Shown in pieces: positions 28,279 to 37,231 of a stretch of DNA of 64,000 bases. The DNA comes from Chryseobacterium aurantiacum (GTDB taxonomy: Bacteria; Bacteroidota; Bacteroidia; Flavobacteriales; Weeksellaceae): NCBI RefSeq assembly GCF_003020585.1, contig NZ_PXUE01000001.1, positions 496,001 to 560,000 of the forward strand. The letters run 5' to 3'. How positions within the stretch are numbered: the stretch's first letter is position 1; each line of letters begins with the position of its first letter. The notes under the pieces were generated by a model that saw nothing but the letters and a program-made list of their open reading frames with translations, had not been told where the DNA came from and searched no databases. Position numbers and translations under genes: made by a program.

Positions 28279-28730
28279 GTCTGTAATTATTTTATGATCT
28301 TTATAAAATATGGAATGGTTAATTCATTTATTAAATATAGAGCTCAGCTATCTTGTCTAAATCTTCTATAAAAATGTTTGAAAAATATATATGGGGCACT
28401 TAGATGCATTTTATAATAGTGTGAAAAAGGTTTGTTTTGGAAACTCTTAAATTACTGAAAATTAAACTTTGTATTCTATAATTGATAATGACTAAAACTG
28501 TGGAAGAATCATGCAGTAGTTATTTGAAAAGACTAAAATAGAGATAGAGTGCTGGTTGTAGAATATAGGTTCGAGCCCCTAAAGACGATTGAAATAAAGG
28601 AAACAAACTAAGGTATCTTTTTATTTTATTTGCACACTACCGAGGTTTTTTAGATATCATACACGCATGGGGAAATAACGCGGAGCAACTCATGATGATC
28701 CGCAAGCTGAACTATAATGCTTTTATTAAA

Positions 28731-28846
28731 AAAAACTATAAAATGCTCACTTTTTTCATATATCATTAACCTGTTCCAATAATTTTTAGAGAGATATTCG
28801 TATTTGTGAAAATGTGCTTTGAATGCATATAAAACATCTTTACCTT
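28731..28846 (+). repeat. Direct repeat, copy 2
   Basis: Second copy of the ~115-bp repeat (copy 1 at 26916–27030), with scattered substitutions and one extra base. A related but weaker match extends upstream to about 28660. Confidence 0.8.
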
Positions 28847-29231
28847 ACATGAGAATTTCTCTAGATAAATTTTTTTCAAATCAGAATTAGTGTAGCCTTT
28901 CACCTAAAGTGAGGGGCTTTTATCATTAGTGACTGTTGATATTCGAACTGTACAAAAAACCTGCATTGAAACGAAAGAAAAGTATGCTCTGGGATTATAT
29001 GTTGAATTGTTATAAGATAAAAATAATTTAAATTTTTACAGCAATAATACGTTGAATGATATTTTACTTGATTAAATTGTAATTATATAATGTTTTAATT
29101 GTTTATTCTTGAATTCTGTTTAAAAATAAGTGAATTATTAATTAAATTGCGTATTTTATGATAAAATATCATTAATTTTAAGTTATTAGTATTTGTTTTT
29201 CAATAAAAACAATTGTAAATGAATTATTCAT

Positions 29232-29261
29232 ATTGCTATCATTGTTTTTTTACTAATTTTG
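29232..29261 (+). promoter_or_regulatory. Promoter of the metzincin protease gene
   Basis: ATTG (29232–29235) and TAATTTTG (29254–29261) with an 18-bp spacer; the ATG lies 17 bp downstream. Confidence 0.5.
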
Positions 29262-29277
29262 TGTAAAACATATAGAT

Positions 29278-32271
29278 ATGAAGCACAAATTTATTTTAGC
29301 CCTACTAATGGTTTTTAACTATTTGGGTGCACAGAATCTTTCAAAAAATGATTCACTGCCGGGTAGTATTTTCCGCTTCGACTTTCAGGGATTTGAAAAT
29401 CAATTCAAAGAAAATCGCTTAAAGAAAGAAAAAATCTCAGAAATGTCTATTAGTCTTCCTACAGAAGACGGAAGAAAGACAAGATTTACTTTACATGAAA
29501 ACAGTCTTACAGACCAAAGACTTGGAAGCATCCTTACCTTTGACGGGATAAGTGAAGATAAAACATCTTCTTTAAAGCTCTCTGTTTTTAAAGATCACTT
29601 TAATGCCATTATTAAAAACAATGCTGGGTACTTTTTTGTGGAACCCTATAAAACAGCTCCTGGTGAATATAGAATTTATAGTGCATTTTCAAACTTTGGA
29701 GAAAGATTCGTTTGCGGTGTGGAAGAAAATGAAGTCATTAAAGAACTGGCTGCAGTTAAAGAATCTTTAGCATCCAAATCAGTATCCAATTTTCCGTTTG
29801 GAAATCAGATTCGTAAATTCAGATTGGCAGTGGCTACTACTGGTGAGTTTGCTCAGGCTTTTAGCGGAAATACGGATGATGCTCTGGCAGAACTTGTTAA
29901 TATGGTAAATCTGATCAATAAGATCTATGAATCTGAACTTTCAGTAACGTTCAGCCTTATTGCAGAAACCACCAATAAGTCATTGATATTTACTGATGCT
30001 GCTACAGATCCGTTCACTGTTGATCCTTCTTTTGCCAGCGCGGCAAATTCACAGACCGGTTTTAATACACTTAATACCAATGCCACACTGGTCTACAATA
30101 AATATGACATAGGGCATACCTTTAATATCTTAAGCAGTGGCGGGGCACAGGGACAGGCTGGTCCGCAGCCTTGCAACAACACTTCGAAAGCAAGAGCATG
30201 GAGCCAATGGGCTTTAACTATGCCAAAAGGAACCGTTGCAGGCTTAATCGCCCATGAAATGGGACATCAGTTTTCTGCCTGGCATACCTACAATGCTGTG
30301 GGAGGTAGTGCAACCAGTCCTACATTTTGTACAAGTGGATGGGATTCGACTACAGCTGTTGAACCAGGGGCAGGATCAACGATCATGAGCTATGCCAACA
30401 ATTGTACAACACCTAATAATCAGACCAATACAGGGAACAATAATTTAAACTATTTTAACGCAAAAAGCTTGGACCAGATTCTGGCCAATCTACAATCATC
30501 GGCTAGCTGCTATACCTTGATGGCTAGTGCCAACCTTGTTCCTTCCGCTAATGCCGGAGTAGATGTTACCATTCCGAAAAACACCCCGTTCAAATTAAAA
30601 GGAATTGGTACGGATCCTAATGATAGTAATATTTCTTATACCTGGGAGCAGGCTGATATAGCTTCTGCTAACGATAAAGGAGCATTTGGCTCTACCATTA
30701 CCGGGACAGGCGGCTATACTGCAGTGAACAGTACCACTGCTCCATTATTCCGATCAGAGCAAAGTATCTCTACCACAGAAAGGTATTTTCCTAAAATGCA
30801 ATTTGTTCTTAACAATCAAAACAATCCTCCCACCAATGATGCTGAAGCTCTGCCTTTAGTGGCAAGAACAATGAAATTTCGTTTTACGGTAAGGGATAAT
30901 AATATTACAAATGGAGGATTGGATTCAGATGAAATTATTGTAACTGTTAATAATACAGGACCACTGGCTGTTACCTATCCAAGTGCAACGGGTATTTCAG
31001 TGGCATCAAATGCTAGCATCACGGTTACATGGGATGTGAATAATACGAATACCATTAAAGGTAATGTTGATATCCTGTTGTCTGGAGACGGAGGCGTCAC
31101 ATTTCCCTATATCTTGGCTTCCAATGTTTTAAATAATGGAAGTTCCAATGTTACTATTCCTTATATTCCTGCTACGGATAAGGCTAGAATCAAGATAGTG
31201 GGTGTGATCAATCCATATGCAGAATTCTTTGATGTTTCCGACAATAATTTTACGATAACATCAGACTGCAATGCTTATACATCGTACATTACACCAAAAA
31301 CGGCTGTCACAACAATTGCAGGAAGCCCGTCAAGCAATTTGAATATGTCCATACCTCCTGCTGCAGGTTCTCCATATACTTCGAAAACCATTGTATATAA
31401 TGTTGGAACCAGCACAAATGGAATTATTGTATACAGTAACTCTGCAATGACGGCTCCTTACTCTGTAAGCAGCAGCTCGGTGACCAATACATTTAAATTC
31501 AGAGTAACGGAAAGTGGTTCCTATGTTTTCTCCAAATCATCAGGATTCCTTATTACTTCTGTACATTCCGGAAGTCCTGCTTCAATGGCTAACTTTTTAA
31601 CTTCAAATTCATACTACAACGGCTCAAGTTATAGTTCTACCGGATCCACAAAAGCTGTAGTGTTAAGCGAAGGGGTAGATTATTATATGGTTCTTTCTAA
31701 TTTCTCGAGTCCAGCCAATGCTACCAGCTATACCATAACTGCTACAGGCCCTGGAAGCCTATATGAAACATCTATGGCACCTTCAGGTTACAACTATACA
31801 TTTGCTGCAATTAATATTTCGACAGGTAAAATTCAGGCTGTAAGTTCCACTGCAGATTTTACGTCTCTGCCAACAGGCACATATACTGTACAAGGCATCT
31901 CGTATATCAACACAGCGAATGTTTCAAACTTTGTGGGCAAAAGCATCAGTGAGCTTGTTGCCTTGAATATCTGTTTAAATGAAAGCAGGAACTCCAGAAC
32001 TCTTACCTTAACTGAAAGTCTGAATGTGAGAGATATCCAGACCCGCGGTGGTATAAAAATTGTTCCTAATCCTGTAAAAGATGTATTGTCTGTAATGACT
32101 GACCAGAATATCAATCAATATGAAATCTATGACATGTCTGGAAGAAATCTAACAGGCAGGCAGAAATATTCGGGGAATATAAGTTTCCGAGAATATTCAA
32201 CAGGTTCCTACATTTTAAGATTATTTGATAAGCAAGGTTTAATCCATCAGGAAACTGTTATTAAAAAATAA
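29278..32271 (+). CDS. Secreted reprolysin-like zinc metalloprotease with T9SS sorting domain
   Basis: 997 residues: signal peptide (MKHKFILALLMVFNYLGAQ), a propeptide-like domain (about 25–150, FDFQGFENQFKENRLKKEK…), a metzincin catalytic domain from RKFRLAVATTGEFAQ with HEMGHQFSAWH (HExxHxxxxxH, near residue 325), repeats of beta domains (PSANAGVDVTIPKNTPFKL; VASNASITVTWDVNNTNT), a C-terminal bacterial pre-peptidase-like beta domain, and a type A sorting domain (IVPNPVKDVLSV, YDMSGRNLTG, ETVIKK). It is likely secreted through the type IX system to digest external proteins. The catalytic Met-turn probably lies in STIMSYANNC. The next gene encodes a stand-alone version of the propeptide-like domain. 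Confidence 0.92.
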   Translation: MKHKFILALLMVFNYLGAQNLSKNDSLPGSIFRFDFQGFENQFKENRLKKEKISEMSISLPTEDGRKTRFTLHENSLTDQRLGSILTFDGISEDKTSSLKLSVFKDHFNAIIKNNAGYFFVEPYKTAPGEYRIYSAFSNFGERFVCGVEENEVIKELAAVKESLASKSVSNFPFGNQIRKFRLAVATTGEFAQAFSGNTDDALAELVNMVNLINKIYESELSVTFSLIAETTNKSLIFTDAATDPFTVDPSFASAANSQTGFNTLNTNATLVYNKYDIGHTFNILSSGGAQGQAGPQPCNNTSKARAWSQWALTMPKGTVAGLIAHEMGHQFSAWHTYNAVGGSATSPTFCTSGWDSTTAVEPGAGSTIMSYANNCTTPNNQTNTGNNNLNYFNAKSLDQILANLQSSASCYTLMASANLVPSANAGVDVTIPKNTPFKLKGIGTDPNDSNISYTWEQADIASANDKGAFGSTITGTGGYTAVNSTTAPLFRSEQSISTTERYFPKMQFVLNNQNNPPTNDAEALPLVARTMKFRFTVRDNNITNGGLDSDEIIVTVNNTGPLAVTYPSATGISVASNASITVTWDVNNTNTIKGNVDILLSGDGGVTFPYILASNVLNNGSSNVTIPYIPATDKARIKIVGVINPYAEFFDVSDNNFTITSDCNAYTSYITPKTAVTTIAGSPSSNLNMSIPPAAGSPYTSKTIVYNVGTSTNGIIVYSNSAMTAPYSVSSSSVTNTFKFRVTESGSYVFSKSSGFLITSVHSGSPASMANFLTSNSYYNGSSYSSTGSTKAVVLSEGVDYYMVLSNFSSPANATSYTITATGPGSLYETSMAPSGYNYTFAAINISTGKIQAVSSTADFTSLPTGTYTVQGISYINTANVSNFVGKSISELVALNICLNESRNSRTLTLTESLNVRDIQTRGGIKIVPNPVKDVLSVMTDQNINQYEIYDMSGRNLTGRQKYSGNISFREYSTGSYILRLFDKQGLIHQETVIKK

Positions 32272-32292
32272 TATGAACTGAAAAATATAATG

Positions 32293-32322
32293 GAGATGGC
32301 TGCTAGGCCATCTCTTTTTTTT
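32293..32322 (+). terminator. Terminator after the metalloprotease
   Basis: GAGATGGC (32293–32300) and GCCATCTC (32307–32314), 6-nt loop, then eight T. Confidence 0.85.
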
Positions 32323-32356
32323 AGAAAATGCTAGTTTAAATATAAAAGCCTCAATC

Positions 32357-32770
32357 ATGAAGAAAAAAATATCGCTGATTCTCTTATTCGTTTTTGTTGG
32401 ACTGTATTCTCAAAACACGGAATATCATTTTAAATTTGATGTGAAGAAGTTCAGAAAAGAGTTTATAAAAAACAAGAAACAGCCTCTACAGCTAAGAATA
32501 TTTGATCTAAACGGAAAGGAGTTGTTATTTAATGTAACGGAAAGCAGCATTTCTGAACAACCCATTCAAAACATCAATATTTTTAAAGGAATAAGTGTGG
32601 ATGGAATCCATAAGATATCCTTTACTTTAACCAAAGCATCTATCTCCGGATCTTACTCTGATATGGGAACCGAAATATATTTCAGCCCTGTCACTGGTAA
32701 AAAGTGTACTTATAAAGTTTATATTCCCACTAAGATCCAAGTTGGGCAGGAATTGGATTTTATAAAATAA
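32357..32770 (+). CDS. Secreted stand-alone propeptide-like protein
   Basis: 137 residues with a signal peptide (MKKKISLILLFVFVGLYSQ). The mature part resembles the N-terminal domain of the protease just upstream: FDVKKFRKEFIKNKK against FDFQGFENQFKENRLKK, then NGKELLFNVTESSISEQ against DGRKTRFTLHENSLTDQ, then a FxGIS(V/E)D block. It has no protease domain. It may be an inhibitor or chaperone of the protease, or the remnant of a second protease gene cut after its propeptide. The C-terminus (YKVYIPTKIQVGQELDFIK) is not shared and gives a clean end, which argues for a functional small protein. Confidence 0.65.
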   Translation: MKKKISLILLFVFVGLYSQNTEYHFKFDVKKFRKEFIKNKKQPLQLRIFDLNGKELLFNVTESSISEQPIQNINIFKGISVDGIHKISFTLTKASISGSYSDMGTEIYFSPVTGKKCTYKVYIPTKIQVGQELDFIK

Positions 32771-33203
32771 ACCCCTTGTTTTTACAAAAAGAAATGGACA
32801 AAATGTTCAGTTTACTTTCAATAAGCCAGGCCCCGATATACTCAAGGATAATTTTTCCCCTCCAGAATTGTTAGTTTTAAATTCCCTTAAAAAGGAGTGC
32901 AGTTTATTGTCTTTCTGAAGTTCCATTTTTGACTTTGTCTTCTTTTTGGAAGTTTTGATATAATTCAGGAAAGCCAATTCAGTATCGAATTTCAACTCGA
33001 GATGAAGACTTAGAATTCTATTAATTGGGTTCAGTGATTTTTGTTCACCAGTAGTTGGAAAAATATGTAAAACTAATGAAACAGATTAATGAGTAAGAGG
33101 CGTTAGACCCTAGAGGAATTGAAAAATCTTTATTGATGTAGAGGGTGTGAAACGATTGAAATACTATCAATACTAAAATTTAAAAATAAATTTATTGACT
33201 AAA
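32771..33203. other. Region without a supported gene
   Basis: About 430 bp between the propeptide-like gene and the tRNA terminator. A 62-codon minus-strand frame (32807–32995) lacks an ATG and shows no recognisable domain; it may be a gene remnant. Confidence 0.5.
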
Positions 33204-33234
33204 AAACAAAAACCATCCTAAAAAAGGATGGTTT
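33204..33234 (-). terminator. Terminator after tRNA-Gln
   Basis: Minus strand AAACCATCC / GGATGGTTT stem (33234–33226 / 33218–33210) followed by a T-rich run. Confidence 0.75.
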
Positions 33235-33235
33235 G

Positions 33236-33306
33236 TAGACCCACAGGGATTCGAACCCCGACTGACGGTACCAAAAACCGGAGTGCTACCGTTACACTAT
33301 AGGTCT
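33236..33306 (-). tRNA. tRNA-Gln (anticodon TTG)
   Basis: Minus strand cloverleaf: acceptor AGACCTA (33306–33300) pairs with TGGGTCT (33243–33237), discriminator A at 33236, no encoded CCA. D-arm around TAGTGTAACGGTAGCA, anticodon arm with loop TTTTGGT giving anticodon TTG, T-arm CGGGG-TTCGAAT-CCCTG. Reads Gln codons. A hairpin terminator follows. The gene borders the gene-poor region and could serve as an integration target, but no repeated 3' end was found. Confidence 0.95.
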
Positions 33307-33473
33307 GTTTTGATGCTGCGAAATTATATAATTTATTTTAAATATGAAAATCAAAATTAAATATTTATTAACATAATAGGGGCTTGGGTGGCCTTACTTT
33401 CTGATATCCAAAGAATTATTTTTCATAAAAAATTCCAAAACCGCTACATTTTTATTACTAAATAATAAAATCT

Positions 33474-33547
33474 TATCTTTGCAAAAAATTGGGCTCCAAA
33501 AGTTGGAGTAACCCATTAATAACTTATCCTGGGCATAGCAACAGGAT
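33474..33547 (+). promoter_or_regulatory. der promoter and structured 5' leader
   Basis: TATCTTTG (33474–33481) is a perfect -7 box. The ~75-nt leader contains two hairpins: CTCCAA/TTGGAG closed by TGGG/CCCA (33490–33515), and ATCCTG/CAGGAT (33526–33547), ending 15 bp before the der ATG. Confidence 0.5.
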
Positions 33548-33562
33548 TATTAAACATTTTTT

Positions 33563-34873
33563 ATGTCAAATATTGTCGCAATCGTTGGACGTCCCAACGT
33601 AGGGAAATCCACGCTTTTTAACCGTTTATTAGAAAGAAGAGAGGCTATTGTAGATTCTACAGCCGGTGTTACCAGAGACCGTCATTACGGGAAATCTGAC
33701 TGGAATGGAGTAGACTTTACTGTAATTGATACAGGAGGTTATGATGTAGGTACAGATGATATCTTTGAAGAAGAGATCCGTAAGCAGGTACAATTAGCAG
33801 TAGATGAGGCTACTTCAATCATCTTTATGATGAACGTAGAAGAGGGGCTTACAGATACGGACTACGAAATCTACAGATTACTAAGAAGATCCAACAAACC
33901 TATTTACATTGTAATTAATAAAGTGGATTCTTCTAAAGAAGAGCTTCCGGCAACGGAATTCTATCAGCTAGGAATTGATAAATACTACACTCTTTCATCA
34001 GCGACAGGTTCAGGAACAGGAGATTTGTTGGATGATATTGTAAGAGACTTTCCAACAACAGAATATAAGGATCCATTTGAAGGATTACCTAAAATTACCA
34101 TTGCAGGTCGTCCAAACGTAGGGAAATCTACAATGACGAATGCTCTACTTGATGTTGAAAGAAATATTGTAACAGATATTGCAGGAACTACAAGAGATAG
34201 TATCCAAACTTTATATAACAAATTCGGACATGAGTTTGTATTGGTAGATACTGCGGGGATGAGAAGAAAATCTAAAGTAAATGAAGATTTAGAATTCTAT
34301 TCCGTAATGAGATCTATCCGTTCTATTGAATATTCTGATGTAGTGATCATCATGGTAGATGCTACGCAAGGATGGGAATCTCAGGATATGAACATTTTTG
34401 GACTGGCACAAAAGAATAGAAAAGGAATTGTAATTCTTGTCAACAAATGGGATTTGATTGAAGACAAGCAAACAAATACAATCCGTGACTTCGAAAAATC
34501 AATTAAAGACAAAATCGGTCAGTTCCAGGATATTCCAATTCTATTTGTCTCTGCTTTAACTAAGCAAAGAATCCTGAAGGCCGTAGAAGTAGCAATGGAG
34601 GTTTATGAAGACCGTAAAAAGAAGATCAAAACTTCAAAATTAAACGAAGTAATGCTTCCTATTTTCGAAAATACGCCGCCGCCTGCACTTAAAGGAAAAT
34701 ATATTAAGATCAAATATTGTGTTCAGCTTCCTACACCATCACCACAGTTTGTATTCTTCTGCAACCTGCCGCAGTATGTGAAGGAACCATATAAAAGATT
34801 TACTGAAAATCAATTAAGAAAAGAATTCGGGTTTACCGGAGTTCCTATCGAAGTGTATTTCAGACAAAAATAA
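33563..34873 (+). CDS. der: Ribosome-assembly GTPase Der (EngA)
   Basis: Essential double GTPase that acts in 50S ribosomal subunit assembly. 436 residues, standard length. Two tandem G domains: first Walker A GRPNVGKS at residues 9–16, switch DTGGY, NKVD; second Walker A GRPNVGKS at 182–189, DTAGMRRKSKVNEDLEFYSV, NKWD. The C-terminal KH-like domain (about 350–436) ends in KEFGFTGVPIEVYFRQK. Transcribed from its own promoter with a structured leader carrying two hairpins, and closed by a good terminator, so it is monocistronic here. Confidence 0.98.
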   Translation: MSNIVAIVGRPNVGKSTLFNRLLERREAIVDSTAGVTRDRHYGKSDWNGVDFTVIDTGGYDVGTDDIFEEEIRKQVQLAVDEATSIIFMMNVEEGLTDTDYEIYRLLRRSNKPIYIVINKVDSSKEELPATEFYQLGIDKYYTLSSATGSGTGDLLDDIVRDFPTTEYKDPFEGLPKITIAGRPNVGKSTMTNALLDVERNIVTDIAGTTRDSIQTLYNKFGHEFVLVDTAGMRRKSKVNEDLEFYSVMRSIRSIEYSDVVIIMVDATQGWESQDMNIFGLAQKNRKGIVILVNKWDLIEDKQTNTIRDFEKSIKDKIGQFQDIPILFVSALTKQRILKAVEVAMEVYEDRKKKIKTSKLNEVMLPIFENTPPPALKGKYIKIKYCVQLPTPSPQFVFFCNLPQYVKEPYKRFTENQLRKEFGFTGVPIEVYFRQK

Positions 34874-34888
34874 AATGACTTTTTAATA

Positions 34889-34923
34889 AAAATCTGGTGA
34901 GGAATTCCTTGCCAGATTTTTTA
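34889..34923 (+). terminator. der terminator
   Basis: AAAATCTGG (34889–34897) and CCAGATTTT (34912–34920) followed by T residues. Confidence 0.8.
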
Positions 34924-34951
34924 TAGATATACCTTAATGCGCTGGTATCAA

Positions 34952-34982
34952 TCTGCAAATTCGTTTTTTAGTTGTAATTTTG
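34952..34982 (+). promoter_or_regulatory. upp promoter
   Basis: TCTG (34952–34955) and TAATTTTG (34975–34982) with a 19-bp spacer, 45 bp before the upp ATG. Confidence 0.5.
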
Positions 34983-35027
34983 CAGGAATTAATGTTAACC
35001 CACTATAATTAAAACCCTAAGATCTTC

Positions 35028-35678
35028 ATGCTTACTATTTTATCACAAAACTTTTCCCTTGTCAATGAATGGATTAACGAACTTCGAAACGTTAATGTTC
35101 AGCATGACCGAATGAGATTCCGAAGAAATATGGAAAGAATCGGAGAAATTGCAGCTTTTGAAATAAGCAAAGGATTAGAGATAAGAGAAGTTGAAATACA
35201 AACTCCCTTAGATACTATAAAAAGTACAGAAATTGCTGTTCAGCCGGTTATTACAACTATTTTAAGAGCCGGAGTTCCATTGTTTGAAGGAATTTTAAAC
35301 TATTTGGACAGAGCAGATTGTGGTTTCGTGGCTGCCTATAGAAAGCACGATGCCAATGATTATTTCTCCATCAAACAGGATTATCTGACTTGTCCAAGCA
35401 TTGAAGGAAGACCTTTGATTGTTGCAGATCCAATGTTAGCAACTGGAGCTTCATTAATTGAGGCAATTAAAGACTTATTAACAAACGGAACCCCAACCCA
35501 GCTTCACATTGTGGCAGCCATTGCTTCAAGGCAAGGAGTTGAAACAGTTCAAAATGCTTATCCTGATGCTCACATATGGGTAGGAGCTATTGATGAGCAG
35601 CTAACATCGAAAGGGTATATTACACCAGGATTGGGAGATGCCGGAGATTTAAGCTACGGAGAAAAACTTCAACGATAA
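35028..35678 (+). CDS. upp: Uracil phosphoribosyltransferase
   Basis: Pyrimidine salvage: uracil + PRPP to UMP. 216 residues. The PRPP-binding motif IVADPMLATGAS lies at about 131–142. TILRAGVPLFEG (residues 77–88) and the C-terminal uracil-binding part YITPGLGDAGDLSYG are both characteristic. Cytosolic, single gene with its own promoter; the convergent hydrolase gene begins only 4 bp after its stop. Confidence 0.95.
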   Translation: MLTILSQNFSLVNEWINELRNVNVQHDRMRFRRNMERIGEIAAFEISKGLEIREVEIQTPLDTIKSTEIAVQPVITTILRAGVPLFEGILNYLDRADCGFVAAYRKHDANDYFSIKQDYLTCPSIEGRPLIVADPMLATGASLIEAIKDLLTNGTPTQLHIVAAIASRQGVETVQNAYPDAHIWVGAIDEQLTSKGYITPGLGDAGDLSYGEKLQR

Positions 35679-35682
35679 CAGT

Positions 35683-36369
35683 TTAAGAAAGATTCCAGAA
35701 ATCTTTTACTAAATTCAATAATAAATTAGGTCGTACTTTTTCCATGGGATGTTTTGTATCCGGGAGTACGGCCAATTTTGCATTTGGAAGGCTTTTATAA
35801 ACTTCAGTACTTTCCTCAATACTTACCATATTGTCTTTGTCTCCCACCATGATTTGAACAGGAATAGTAATGATTGAAAGGTTTTTATTTAATGGTGGAT
35901 TTTTCCCTAGATTAATCATCAAATCAGCAATAGCAGGAAGAAGTTGTTTCCATTTTGTACCATGCTGAATTTCTAAAAGTTGAGCATATTGTGGTATTTT
36001 CTCCAAAATAATATCAGGATTCAGCATTTTACTTTCCTTTAAAGCCTGATCCTCATTCCAGTCAAATTTTGTTCCCAGAGTTATAATGGAATTTACATTT
36101 TCAGGATTGTTCATGGCATAGCAGAGCGCTACATATCCACCCATGCTGTGTCCCAGCATAAATACATCTTTCAGATTATTGTCTTTACAATATTTCGTTA
36201 GCTCTAGTGTATATTTTTCTATACTGATCCCTCCCGTCGGAAGTTCAAGATTTCCATGTCCTGAAAATAATGGAGTATGAATAGTAAAATAGGCAGATAA
36301 GCTCTCCAGATAAGGCTTGAAGATATCACTATGGCCTAAAGCTCCGTGTAATAAGATCAGATGAGGCAT
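35683..36369 (-). CDS. Alpha/beta-fold hydrolase
   Basis: 228 residues with a complete catalytic triad layout: oxyanion HGALGHSD, nucleophile Ser75 in GHSMGG, acid Asp in VGDKDNM, and His in DTKHPMEKVRP. No signal peptide, so cytosolic. It belongs to the large esterase/lipase-like superfamily; substrate cannot be predicted from sequence. It is convergent with upp and lies downstream of comF on the same strand with about a 110-bp gap. Confidence 0.85.
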   Translation of the reverse strand: MPHLILLHGALGHSDIFKPYLESLSAYFTIHTPLFSGHGNLELPTGGISIEKYTLELTKYCKDNNLKDVFMLGHSMGGYVALCYAMNNPENVNSIITLGTKFDWNEDQALKESKMLNPDIILEKIPQYAQLLEIQHGTKWKQLLPAIADLMINLGKNPPLNKNLSIITIPVQIMVGDKDNMVSIEESTEVYKSLPNAKLAVLPDTKHPMEKVRPNLLLNLVKDFWNLS

Positions 36370-36480
36370 GATGGTTTAGTTTTCCTGAAAATTAAGCAAA
36401 AGAATCGGGAGGTGAAAATGAATTTTAAAGTAATGATGTGAAATAGTTTGAATATAGAAATCCTTGAACATTTTAAAAAT

Positions 36481-37134
36481 TCAGACATCCACGGCCATCA
36501 CTAAAATACTCACCTTATTATTTCCTGCATTTAGAATTTCCCAAGCAATGGAGGAAACAGTATTTCCAGTGGTAAAAACATCGTCAATCAAAAGAATGTG
36601 CTTTCCGGTAATGGGTTGGGTGACGGAAAACGGGTTAGCCGTTTCTAAACGGTGCTGTTTATCCTTTAACGCCTGAGCTTTAGAATAATGATTTCTTTTA
36701 ATCAATTGATGATCAAATGGAATTTTATAAAACTTTGAAAGACTTTCTGTAAATAGATGAAGCTGATTATATCCTCTTTCCTTCAATTTTTTAGGATGAA
36801 GAGGTACGCTTGCCATAAGATCAGGATGCTGATTTTTAAAATCAAGATGGGTAGTTGTCCATTCCGCTAAGATTTTCCCCGTTATTTCCCTGCCTCTATA
36901 TTTCAGTTCATGAATAATTTTTCGGCTTAGGCTTTCTTCCTCAAACTTGATTAATGCAAAGGTATTTTCAACAGGGAAAAGAAGACTGCATTTTTCCTTG
37001 ATAGGATTACTCTCAAAATAATCATAATGAGTAAAATGAATTTGGCTGAAACAAAGATCACAAACCAAAAAATCAGGCCCAATGATTCTATTGCAATGAA
37101 TGCATCGGTTAGGGAAAAGTAAGTCAAGTATCAT
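36481..37134 (-). CDS. comF: ComF-family phosphoribosyltransferase-like protein
   Basis: 217 residues. N-terminal zinc finger CIHC (Cys11–Cys14) with CDLC (Cys25–Cys28), and a C-terminal phosphoribosyltransferase-type domain with GYNQ and the PRPP loop LLIDDVFTTGNT. ComF proteins assist DNA uptake during natural transformation and perhaps fork restart. I start at ATG 37134; a TTG one codon upstream is less likely. It is probably monocistronic. Confidence 0.88.
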   Translation of the reverse strand: MILDLLFPNRCIHCNRIIGPDFLVCDLCFSQIHFTHYDYFESNPIKEKCSLLFPVENTFALIKFEEESLSRKIIHELKYRGREITGKILAEWTTTHLDFKNQHPDLMASVPLHPKKLKERGYNQLHLFTESLSKFYKIPFDHQLIKRNHYSKAQALKDKQHRLETANPFSVTQPITGKHILLIDDVFTTGNTVSSIAWEILNAGNNKVSILVMAVDV

Positions 37135-37231
37135 CAATGTGTTTTTACTAAGATAAGAAAAAGTTTTAGCTTAATAATCAATACCATAAACACAAAATTC
37201 TTTCGATACTCTCTTGTTCAACACCCCAATA

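Larger units (their letters stand above)
28279..29277. other. 1-kb gene-poor region with direct repeat copy 2
   Basis: No supported gene. It contains the second direct-repeat copy (28731–28846) and a T-arm-like word GGTTCGAGCC near 28568. It ends with the promoter of the protease gene. Confidence 0.5.

Noticed and set aside
28560..28590. tRNA-like T-arm word GGTTCGAGCC
   Set aside because: No acceptor stem, D-arm or anticodon arm could be drawn; at best a degraded remnant.
32807..32995. 62-codon minus-strand frame
   Set aside because: TTG start only, no recognised domain, no promoter; perhaps a remnant but not supported as a gene.
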